The translations under genes and the position numbers were made by a program. Positions 56,576 to 64,000 of a DNA stretch of 64,000 bases are shown here, in pieces (position 1 is the first letter of the stretch; each line of letters opens with the position of its first letter). The stretch spans positions 496,001-560,000 of the forward strand of contig CANTUQ010000014.1 of NCBI GenBank assembly GCA_947683425.1, read 5' to 3'. The notes under the pieces are model-generated. The model did not search any database. It worked only from the letters and a program-made list of their open reading frames with translations, and was not told the DNA's origin. The stretch is from Excoecaria cochinchinensis. Its lineage: Eukaryota > Streptophyta > Magnoliopsida > Malpighiales > Euphorbiaceae.

Positions 56576-56924
56576 TCTGTCGCGATCGCGACAACTGTCG
56601 CGAGGTCGCGACAGAGAACGGTAGTGGGAGCTTCGTTCTCGCGAGCACGCGACATCCGCCGCGAGCCTGCGACAGCCGAAGTGTTGTATACCTTCTGTCG
56701 CGAGCGCGACAACAGTCGCGATCGCGACAGAGAGTATTGTTGCCAGGTGTTATCGCGAGCACGTGATCCATCGCGAGATCGCGACAGCACCCTTTGCCTT
56801 CTGTCGCGAGCGCGACAGAGCCTGGCTCTTCCGTCCTCCCCGCGGTCGCGAGATCTGTCGCGCGCGCGCAGCGATGAGACTCTGGTCTCTGTCGCGAGCG
56901 CGACAGACGTCGCGAGCGCGACAG
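56576..56924. repeat. Palindromic cluster in D LTR (TGTCGCGAGCGCGACA type)
   Basis: About nine words: CTGTCGCGATCGCGACA, CTGTCGCGAGGTCGCGACAG, CTGTCGCGAGCGCGACA, CATCGCGAGATCGCGACAG and shorter ones, in 350 bp of very CpG-rich DNA. The copy in the 3' LTR begins at 63767. Differences between the two LTRs of D concentrate here (ACAACTG/ACGACTG, GAGCACG/GACCACG, GATCCA/GATCCG). Confidence 0.88.
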
Positions 56925-57559
56925 TCCCTTGTATGCTAAATGAGTTTTCTCTCTTCGCCTGTTCCTTGAACTTCAGTTTACTTTAGCAGTTATGAGATTT
57001 ATGCATGATATCCTATAAATGATATGCAAGTATAATTATGATATGACTATGCTTAATTGATGATGATTAATTGGAATCACGAAATGGATTGAACGGTTTG
57101 TGTATGACCTGCTAGAGTCTAGTCAGTGGATAGTTAGGCATGCCTAATAGAGTCTTTGCTGCAGCTTCTGTTATTTCTGTTTGGACCCCGATCAGGTCCC
57201 GTTCGTTCCTCGCGAACTTCCGTAATGTGTTTGGATCTTGTTTAAGGTCCTTCTGGAAATGTTTGTGAATGAAAAGTTAAAATAGTTTTTCGTATTCGAT
57301 TGGTACTCGTAAAGTACTTTCTGTTCACTCGTTATCCACTACCTTGAGTCAGCAGGTGTTCCAATGCTTAATGTACTTGTATGAATTGTTATATGAGCAA
57401 ATACGTATTATCCTTCTGGATTCAATGATGAAAAGTACAATCTGTAATGAGAATACGATTATTGATATGAATCTTTATGGTGAATGGCTTTATGTACTTA
57501 CGCATGTGAATTGCCTTGACGACCGTTGTGAATGGTTGTCTTTATGCTATATGTGTTTT

Positions 57560-57607
57560 CCCCACTAAGCGTTTATCGCTTAGCACGGTGTGTTTACCCG
57601 TGCAGGT
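57560..57607 (+). other. Twin stem-loop module, D LTR
   Basis: CCCCA, CTAAGCG-TTTAT-CGCTTAG, CACGG with CCGTG around TGTGTTTAC, and CAGGT. Both stems are perfect; both loops differ from those of B, C, F and G. Confidence 0.86.
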
Positions 57608-58007
57608 GAGGAAGGAGTTGCTTTTGGGAGAGTCGTCGCCATCAAAGCCAACACAGCGGGGTCTTAGTGTAGGGCTTATTTTTGTAGCTTATGATTCTTT
57701 TTGTATAGAACTCTCATATGATTTTGTATTAGCTTCCGCTTTTGTATTTGAAATTTTGGGATATGTAATTATCTTTTGTATCTCTAAGTTGATCAGAACA
57801 GTAATGTAATGCTTTCATTATATTAATGCATGATCAGCTTCATGAATGGTATTGTAAAGTTTTAATTTACCCTGTATTTTGGTATGTATGTTTACGTATG
57901 AATGTATGTATATTTCTGTATCTGTGTGGTGGCACCTTTACTCCTACGGCATCTTACTCCATATCGGATGGGATCGCCTACGTATGGGTGAGGGGTGTTA
58001 CAAGTTG

Positions 58008-58019
58008 TGGTATCAGAGC
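58008..58019 (+). promoter_or_regulatory. Primer binding site, initiator tRNA-Met (D)
   Basis: TGGTATCAGAGC, five bases (AGTTG) after the LTR end at 58002. Confidence 0.95.
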
Positions 58020-58121
58020 TCGGTTTAGGCGTTTCTGGGTGATTGTTTATATGATACTATGTGTGTATATGTCTATGTTTAGGGCTGTGTTGGCTGATGT
58101 GGTTGTCCTCTTGTTTGTTAG

Positions 58122-61100
58122 ATGAATTCTGATTCTGCTCACGGTGCGCTCGAGGAGTCCGCTGAAAGTGTGAACCCTCCAGCGGTAGATCCGTCTGTCT
58201 CTGTTTCGGTGTCGGCTCAAAGTGCTAGGGTCCAACCTGAGGCCGCTGCCATGCCTTTTGAGGCGATGCTTAGATTGCATCAAGACATGGCTCGGGTTTT
58301 GGATAGAGTGACTGCCCCGAAAGCCCCGATTGTGAGTCTGAGAAGAGCGGGTGTCGAGGATTTTTATGGAACTGGACTTGATGAGTCTGAGTTAGCCGAG
58401 AAGTGGCTAGATAAAGTTAAGAGAGCCTTGAGGGAAATCAGGTGCCCTCCTGATCAACAAGCTGAGTGTGCTGTAGCCTTGCTTCAGGGTTCAGCTTATG
58501 AATGGTGGGAGTTGGTGTGTAGGCAGCCTCAGATGCCTGACCCTTTGACATGGGATTTCTTTGATGAGCAATTTTCTAAGAAGTATGTGACTCAGGCGTA
58601 TAGGGACGCAAGATGGGCGCAGTTTCTGAGTTTGAGGCAAAGGGCCTTGTCTGTGGCAGATTATGAGAAGGAGTTTAACCGGTTGTCCCGTTATGCTCCG
58701 CGTGGGGTCATGACGGATGATTTTAGATGCAAGCACTTCGAGGCCGGGTTGAATGATTCTTTGAAGATTGCTTTAGTTTCTTTGATGTGTACGCCGGGGG
58801 TACAGTATTATCAGATTGCTGAAGCTGCGTTGAGGGCAGAGAAAGCGGAAACTTTGATTAGAGAGAGAGCTCAGCGCCGGAGTTCAGCTAGAGGTGGTGT
58901 TTCCTCATCTTCGGGTAAGAGGTCTAGGAACCCGCAAGACGATCCTGCGGCTGGTTCGGCTTCAAGGGGGAGAAGGCAAGGTTCTGCTGCAGTGTCTGGT
59001 TCTGGTAGGGGTGGTCGGTCTGATGCTGCTCCCGTTTGTTCGAATTGCAGTAAGGCTCACTGGGGTGAGTGTAGGTGGCTTACTGGTGGGTGTTTCAGGT
59101 GTGGGAGCACTGAACACCGGGTGGCTTATTGTCCTCAGATGAGTGAAGACTCGGGTCCTCAGGGAGGAGCTAGCAGAGTTGGATCGAATGCTCCGCAGGC
59201 CTCTAGAGGTAGAGGTAGAGGAAGAGGTCGAGGCGGTCGACCCAGGGATGTAGCTGGTTCTGAGACAGTTGAGCGTCCTCCTCAGGGTGCCGTTAGAGCT
59301 TATGCAGTGAGAGCCAGAGATGTGCAGGATGCCCCTGATGTGATTGCTGGTAAGTTCCTACTCCATGACACTGAATTATATGCTCTAATAGATCCTGGTT
59401 CCACACACTCATATTTGTGCACACATAAGTTTATGGATAAGTTGCATGTGGTAGAACAGTTAGACTATGAGATTTGTGTGACCAATCCGTTAGGGCATAG
59501 TGTCAGTGTGAGTAGAGTTTATAGGAATTGTCCGTTGATGGTTGAGAATGTTGAGTTTCCTGTGGATTTGATAGAGTTGCCCTTCAGGGAGTATGATTTG
59601 ATTTTGGGTATGGACTGGTTGAGTAAGCATAGAGCCGTGGTTGATTGTCATAGGAAGACTTTCGTGCTTCGAGATAGGAATCGAGTTCCCGTGTTTGTCA
59701 GAGGTTTGGGTGCGAGTTCCGTGCACAATGTGATTTCTGCTATTCAAGCTAAGAGGTTTATGAGAAAAGGTTGTGAAGCTTTTCTAGCTGTGGTTTTGGA
59801 TTCCAGGAGGGATCAAGTTAGGATTGATAACATCCCTATTGTTCGAGAGTTCAGTGATGTTTTTCCGAGTGACTTGCCTGGTTTGCCTCCAGAGAGGGAA
59901 GTTGAGCTAGCCATAGAGATTATGCCGGGTACCACACCGGTGTCGAAGGCACCTTATCGGATGGCTCCTGTAGAGTTGAGAGAACTTAAAACTCAACTAC
60001 AAGAGCTATTGGATAAGGGATACATTCGACCCAGCATATCTCCTTGGGGAGCTCCGGTCCTGTTTGTTAAGAAGAAGGATGGGTCTTTAAGGATGTGTAT
60101 TGACTACAGGCAGATTAATAAGGTCACAGTGAAGAATAAGTATCCGTTGCCCAGGATTGAAGATTTGTTTGATCAGCTGCGAGGTGCGGGTGTGTTTTCT
60201 AAGATTGACCTTCGGTCTGGGTATTATCAGCTTCGTGTTAAGGACGAGGATGTGGTTAAGACTGCATTCCGGACTCGGTATGGCCACTATGAGTTCCTGG
60301 TTATGCCATTTGGTTTGACTAACGCTCCAGCGGCATTCATGGATTTGATGAATAGGGTGTTCAGGCCATACTTAGACCGGTTTGTAGTAGTTTTTATAGA
60401 TGATATTTTGGTATTTTCCAAGGATGAAGCCGAGCATGAAGAGCATCTTCGGTTAGTTTTGCAGATTTTGAGAGAGCATCGGTTGTTTGCTAAGTTGAGT
60501 AAGAGTGATTTTTGGCTTAAGGAAGTGTCGTTTTTGGGTCATATAGTTTCAGCGAAGGGTTTTTCAGTAATTGCTGCTCCGATGACCAGGTTATTGAGGA
60601 AAGGAATTAAGTTCGAATGGTCGGACAAGTGCCAAGTTTGTTTTGAGAGGTTGAAGCAGTTGTTGGTTGAAGCTCCTATATTAACTCAACCCACCTCGGG
60701 TAAAGAGTTTGTTATATATAGTGATGCTTCAGGTGTTGGTTTGGGATGTGTTCTGATGCAGGAAGGTAAGGTGGTGGCTTATGCTTCTCGACAGTTGAAG
60801 CCGCACGAAAGGAATTATCCGACGCATGATCTTGAATTAGCTGCAGTTGTCTTCGCTTTGAAGATTTGGCGTCATTATCTCTACGGTGAGAAGTGTAGGA
60901 TCTTTTCGGACCACAAAAGTTTGAAGTATTTTCTGACTCAGAAGGAATTGAATATGAGGCAACGTCGTTGGCTTGAGCTGTTTAAGGACTACGATTGCAT
61001 TGTGGATTACCATCCGGGTAAGGCCAATGTAGTCGCGGATGCTTTGAGTAGGAAGACAGTTTCTGCCTTGTTTTTGAGAAGGTTTAGATGGAGGTTTGAC

Positions 61101-62687
61101 TCAGATGGGGCTTTGATAGCTCAGTTGAGGGTCAAGCCTACTTTGAGACAGCAGATAGTTGATGCTCAGAAAGTTGATGAGAAGCTTCAGCGGATTGTGC
61201 AAGGAGTCAGTTCAGGCAAGCAGTCAGAGTTCTCGGTTCAGGATGGGGTTCTCTTGTTTGGAAACCGTTTGTGTGTGCCGGATAGTGCAGAGTTAAGAAG
61301 ACAGATTTTGGATGAGGCACATAGTTCAGTTTTCACCATGCATCCTGGCAGTGTAAAGATGTATCGGGATTTGAAGCAGTTCTTTTGGTGGTCTGGTATG
61401 AAGAGGGAAATTGTGGACTTTGTATCCAAGTGCCTGACTTGTCAGCAGGTCAAGGCTGAGCACCAGGTTCCTTCTGGTTTACTCACGCCTTTGTCCGTTC
61501 CCGAGTGGAAGTGGGATGACATCGCCATGGATTTTGTCTCCGGTTTACCTTTGTCTCAGAGAAAGCATGATTCTGTTTGGGTTGTTGTCGATCGACTCAC
61601 GAAGTCTGCTCACTTTTTGCCGATTAGGATGGATTATTCGATGAGTAGATTGGCCAGTATGTATGTAGATGAGATAGTGCGATTGCATGGAGTACCTCTG
61701 TCCATAGTTTCTGATAGGGACCCAAGGTTCACATCTAAGTTCTGGAAAGAGTTGCAGCGAGCTTTGGGTACCAAGTTGAAGTTCAGTACAGCATTTCATC
61801 CGCAGACAGATGGTCAGTCCGAGCGTGTGATTCAAATCTTAGAGGATATGATGAGAGCTTGTGTTTTGGACTTTCCGGGTAGCTGGGACAAGTATGTATC
61901 ATTGATGGAGTTTGCCTACAACAACAGTTTCCAGTCGAGTATTGGTATGTCACCTTATGAGGCTCTGTATGGACGTCAGTGTAGGACTCCTGTTTGTTGG
62001 ACAGAATTGTCTGAGAGGTCAATGATTGGGCCAGATCTGGTTAGAGATACCGAGGAAAAGATCAGAGTTGTGCAGCGGAATTTGAAAGTGGCCAAGGATC
62101 GACAGAAGTCTTATGCCAACTTGAAGAGAAAGCATGTACAGTTTGAAGTTGGGGACAAGGTTTTTCTTAAAGTGTCTCCTTGGAGAAAAGTGCTTCGATT
62201 TGGAAAGAAAGGGAAGCTTAGTCCTCGCTTTATTGGTCCGTATGAGGTGTTAGCAAGAGTGGGTCCAGTAGCTTACAGACTAGCTTTGCCGATGGAATTG
62301 TCGAAGCTTCACGATGTGTTTCACGTTTCGATGCTCCGTCGGTATAGATCGGATCCTTCCCATGTGTTGTCGGTTCAAGAAGTTCTAGTGCAATCAGATT
62401 TTTCCTATGACGAGGAGCCTAGAGCTATCCTAGAGCGGGAAGTACGACAGCTGAGGAATAAGCAGATTCCTTTGGTCAAGGTTTTGTGGAATCACCATGG
62501 GGTTGAGGAAGCAACTTGGGAACCGGAGGAATCGATGAGATTGCAGTATCCGCAATTGTTCTGTTCAGGTGAGAATTTCGAGGACGAAATTCTTGTTAGT
62601 AGGGGAGAGTTGTCACACCCCGTTTGCCCCCTAGTTGAACGAGCCATATTTGTATGTGTATACAATTGTATGAGTTTTGGATTATAA
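58122..62687 (+). CDS. Element D gag-pol polyprotein with internal RT deletion and stop-codon loss
   Basis: An open frame of 1521 codons in Tekay order: gag core (about 50-250), Cys/His motif [12 protein letters not shown], knuckle [14 protein letters not shown] (about 323), protease [12 protein letters not shown] (about 421), RT with [11 protein letters not shown] (about 757), RNase H from YSDASGVG (about 865), integrase zinc-binding [11 protein letters not shown] to CLTCQQVK (about 1073-1110), core [18 protein letters not shown] and DGQSERVIQ (about 1135, 1196, 1232), [15 protein letters not shown] and chromodomain [18 protein letters not shown]. After FLGHIVSA (about 811) the frame jumps to [11 protein letters not shown]: 39 residues present in C, including the GLAGYYRRF segment, are gone in frame. 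This removes RT thumb or connection structure, so RT is probably inactive. The expected stop after FEDEIL is also absent, and about 30 extra codons run into the 3' LTR. Confidence 0.93.
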   Translation: MNSDSAHGALEESAESVNPPAVDPSVSVSVSAQSARVQPEAAAMPFEAMLRLHQDMARVLDRVTAPKAPIVSLRRAGVEDFYGTGLDESELAEKWLDKVKRALREIRCPPDQQAECAVALLQGSAYEWWELVCRQPQMPDPLTWDFFDEQFSKKYVTQAYRDARWAQFLSLRQRALSVADYEKEFNRLSRYAPRGVMTDDFRCKHFEAGLNDSLKIALVSLMCTPGVQYYQIAEAALRAEKAETLIRERAQRRSSARGGVSSSSGKRSRNPQDDPAAGSASRGRRQGSAAVSGSGRGGRSDAAPVCSNCSKAHWGECRWLTGGCFRCGSTEHRVAYCPQMSEDSGPQGGASRVGSNAPQASRGRGRGRGRGGRPRDVAGSETVERPPQGAVRAYAVRARDVQDAPDVIAGKFLLHDTELYALIDPGSTHSYLCTHKFMDKLHVVEQLDYEICVTNPLGHSVSVSRVYRNCPLMVENVEFPVDLIELPFREYDLILGMDWLSKHRAVVDCHRKTFVLRDRNRVPVFVRGLGASSVHNVISAIQAKRFMRKGCEAFLAVVLDSRRDQVRIDNIPIVREFSDVFPSDLPGLPPEREVELAIEIMPGTTPVSKAPYRMAPVELRELKTQLQELLDKGYIRPSISPWGAPVLFVKKKDGSLRMCIDYRQINKVTVKNKYPLPRIEDLFDQLRGAGVFSKIDLRSGYYQLRVKDEDVVKTAFRTRYGHYEFLVMPFGLTNAPAAFMDLMNRVFRPYLDRFVVVFIDDILVFSKDEAEHEEHLRLVLQILREHRLFAKLSKSDFWLKEVSFLGHIVSAKGFSVIAAPMTRLLRKGIKFEWSDKCQVCFERLKQLLVEAPILTQPTSGKEFVIYSDASGVGLGCVLMQEGKVVAYASRQLKPHERNYPTHDLELAAVVFALKIWRHYLYGEKCRIFSDHKSLKYFLTQKELNMRQRRWLELFKDYDCIVDYHPGKANVVADALSRKTVSALFLRRFRWRFDSDGALIAQLRVKPTLRQQIVDAQKVDEKLQRIVQGVSSGKQSEFSVQDGVLLFGNRLCVPDSAELRRQILDEAHSSVFTMHPGSVKMYRDLKQFFWWSGMKREIVDFVSKCLTCQQVKAEHQVPSGLLTPLSVPEWKWDDIAMDFVSGLPLSQRKHDSVWVVVDRLTKSAHFLPIRMDYSMSRLASMYVDEIVRLHGVPLSIVSDRDPRFTSKFWKELQRALGTKLKFSTAFHPQTDGQSERVIQILEDMMRACVLDFPGSWDKYVSLMEFAYNNSFQSSIGMSPYEALYGRQCRTPVCWTELSERSMIGPDLVRDTEEKIRVVQRNLKVAKDRQKSYANLKRKHVQFEVGDKVFLKVSPWRKVLRFGKKGKLSPRFIGPYEVLARVGPVAYRLALPMELSKLHDVFHVSMLRRYRSDPSHVLSVQEVLVQSDFSYDEEPRAILEREVRQLRNKQIPLVKVLWNHHGVEEATWEPEESMRLQYPQLFCSGENFEDEILVSRGELSHPVCPLVERAIFVCVYNCMSFGL
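62597..62610 (+). promoter_or_regulatory. Polypurine tract of D
   Basis: TAGTAGGGGAGAGT directly before the LTR start TGTCACACCC at 62611. It lies within the extended gag-pol frame because the usual stop is missing. Confidence 0.83.
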
Positions 62688-64000
62688 GGGCATTTTGGTA
62701 ATTTTGCATGTTATAAGAGTTTTTCTTGCATGTGGGTGCATGCGTGGTGCCATGGTGTGAGTTAGTGGATTGGAATGGTGTGTGCGTGAGTGCACCAAAA
62801 TAGGTTGTGCACTAGTGGGTTTAATTTAGTATGTGGGCATGCATATGGTTGTAAGGTGTGAATTAGGGGTTGCACTTGTGTGTGTTGTGCATACAAGTGT
62901 AGGGTATGCTTTAGTTGAGAGGATCTTGTGTATGTGTGATATAGGCATGTAGGGTGTGAGTGACCAAATCCCTCCACTAGGATCTTGACATGTGTCTAGG
63001 GTTAAGAAAAGAAAAGGGAAAGAAGAGAAAGGGCAAAAATCAGATTTCCTCATTGTGTTTCCCGTTCTTCACGCCGCCCTCTTCTCTTCTCTTCTTCTTT
63101 TCTTCTTCTCTTGGACTTTGGTTGAGATTCAAGGTTGCTAGTGGGGTTTGATCATCACTTTGTAGTAATTGGTAAGTTTCATGCATTCATTTTACCTTTG
63201 TTTGAGTTTCCATCTTCTTCTCTTTTCTTATTTTCGAAATGGGTTTGAAGTTTGGATTCTTGTTTTGTTTGCTTGTTTTGGTTGGGTTCCTAGTTGAGCC
63301 TCCCCGGGATCCTAAAGGCAAGGAAGTTGCTGGATCAAGTGGAACTAAACACTAGGAGCTAAGGATTTTGAGGTTTGGGAATTTCTTCCTTTTTATGTGA
63401 AAATGTTCATGAGTGTGTTCTTGATGTTTTCTTGGAATTAGGTTGTAGATGTCCTTTATTTTGATATTTATGCTATGGGTCTTTGTTTTAGAATGTGGAA
63501 CTTGCAAGATTACGAATTAATCATGATGAATTCGGATTTGAAGTAAATTGATGCATAAATGGAGTTTGTGAATGATTATTGAAATTAAATGTGTAAATTA
63601 ATGGTTAGCATGCCATTTATTGTTAATAAATGTTGTATTATGGTTGTTTATGCTTTTGGATGGCTGGATTTGAGGTAAGTAACCTTGGATTGAGATTTGT
63701 GTTGTTGGAGGAAGAATTGGAAGAGGAAAATCTGCAGAATTTCTGCAGATTTTCAAAATCCCGACTCTGTCGCGATCGCGACGACTGTCGCGAGGTCGCG
63801 ACAGAGAACGGTAGTGGGAGCTTCGTTGTCGCGAGCACGCGACATCCGCCGCGAGCCCGCGACAGCCGAAGTGTTGTATACCTTCTGTCGCGAGCGCGAC
63901 AACAGTCGCGATCGCGACAGAGAGTATTGTTGCCAGGTGTTATCGCGACCACGTGATCCGTCGCGAGATCGCGACAGCACCCTTTGCCTTCTGTCGCGAT
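62611..64000 (+). repeat. Element D: 3' LTR, continues beyond the window
   Basis: The first 1390 bp of the LTR, equal to 55422-56815 apart from about a dozen differences (for example TGCAATTGCATG/TACAATTGTATG, GTAGAGAGG/GTTGAGAGG). It ends inside the palindromic cluster at the window edge. Confidence 0.94.

Larger units (their letters stand above)
55422..58002 (+). repeat. Element D: 5' LTR
   Basis: TGTCACACCCCG to GGGTGTTACA, 2581 bp. Over the 1390 bp comparable with the 3' copy I count about a dozen differences, mostly in the palindromic cluster. It holds GAGGTTTGGGAATT (56180), words at 56576-56924, the GGATAG-TAGGCATGCCTA tag (57128-57146), GGACC/GTTCG hairpins (57182-57325), TCGTTATCC (57331) and the twin stem-loop (57560-57607). 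The flank at 55417-55421 is CCTTC; the partner is off the right edge. Confidence 0.94.
55422..64000 (+). mobile_element. Tekay-type element D, very young, RT-deleted
   Basis: 5' LTR, primer site, single-frame gag-pol, purine tract and 3' LTR are contiguous and near-identical where the LTRs overlap. Despite its youth it carries a 117 bp RT deletion, so it was probably copied by enzymes from another element. It inserted into LTR H. Confidence 0.9.

Noticed and set aside
56576..56924. CRISPR-like alternation of repeats and spacers
   Set aside because: The words vary, are self-palindromic and have no constant length or spacer size, there are no cas genes, and the DNA is a plant LTR.
56507..56986. 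Open frames of 110-160 codons on both strands through the D palindromic cluster (also 49787-50206 in G and 63630-63956)
   Set aside because: Arg/Ser/Asp-rich translations come from the repeated CGCGAG-type words; open frames on both strands follow from the palindromes, and no family is recognisable.

Overview
The window is repeat-rich nuclear DNA from a flowering plant, probably a eudicot; the species cannot be named from this sequence. Essentially every base can be assigned to a transposable element or a fragment of one, and I find no host gene, rRNA or functional tRNA. The visible lineages are Ty3/gypsy chromoviruses of the Tekay/Del type (primer site for initiator tRNA-Met, C-terminal chromodomain), an Athila-type element (tRNA-Asp primer site, env-like ORF after the pol position), Tat/Ogre-like LTRs (tRNA-Arg primer site), a CACTA DNA transposon, a Stowaway-like MITE and a tRNA-derived SINE. 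Elements are given letters A-H here for reference only.

Layout. 1-12948: Tekay element A on the minus strand (RT 1-786, gag 10192-10866, damaged 5' LTR 10867-12948), itself containing a tandem Athila chain at about 799-10191. A sits inside Tekay element B (plus strand: RT 12949-13151, then 18156-20217, 3' LTR 20218-22918). B is also split by a 5.0 kb CACTA element (13152-18155, target duplication CTA) that carries a MITE and an LTR-like block. 22919-27745: two Tat/Ogre-like LTRs in opposite orientations around a 153 bp RNase H remnant. 27746-33940: decayed Tekay element F, minus strand. 33966-34370: an orphan Athila RT fragment. 34371-45198: Tekay element C, young, with an open 1531-codon gag-pol gene. 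45199-47365: fold-back fragments of the C LTR. 47366-47580: SINE-like insertion. 47581-50800: gag-only element G with its 3' LTR. 50801-53697: Tat/Ogre-like leader, primer site and LTR, minus strand. 53698-55421: truncated Tekay-like LTR H. 55422-64000: Tekay element D, very young, with an open gag-pol frame that has lost 39 codons of RT.

How the parts relate. C and D encode the usual chain Gag - CCHC - protease - RT - RNase H - integrase - chromodomain in one frame. C looks potentially able to mobilise itself and perhaps relatives such as gag-only G; D has an open frame but a damaged RT. The other copies are dead.

The most interesting signal lies in the LTRs, not the genes. LTRs of three different lineages each hold a cluster of short, nearly perfect palindromic words at a comparable place, and some words are shared between lineages. 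Five Tekay LTR families also keep a twin stem-loop near the 3' end whose loops vary while the stems persist, preceded by a conserved tag and a run of small GTAC-type hairpins. Together these look like a modular RNA- or DNA-structured regulatory region. I do not know of a description of it.
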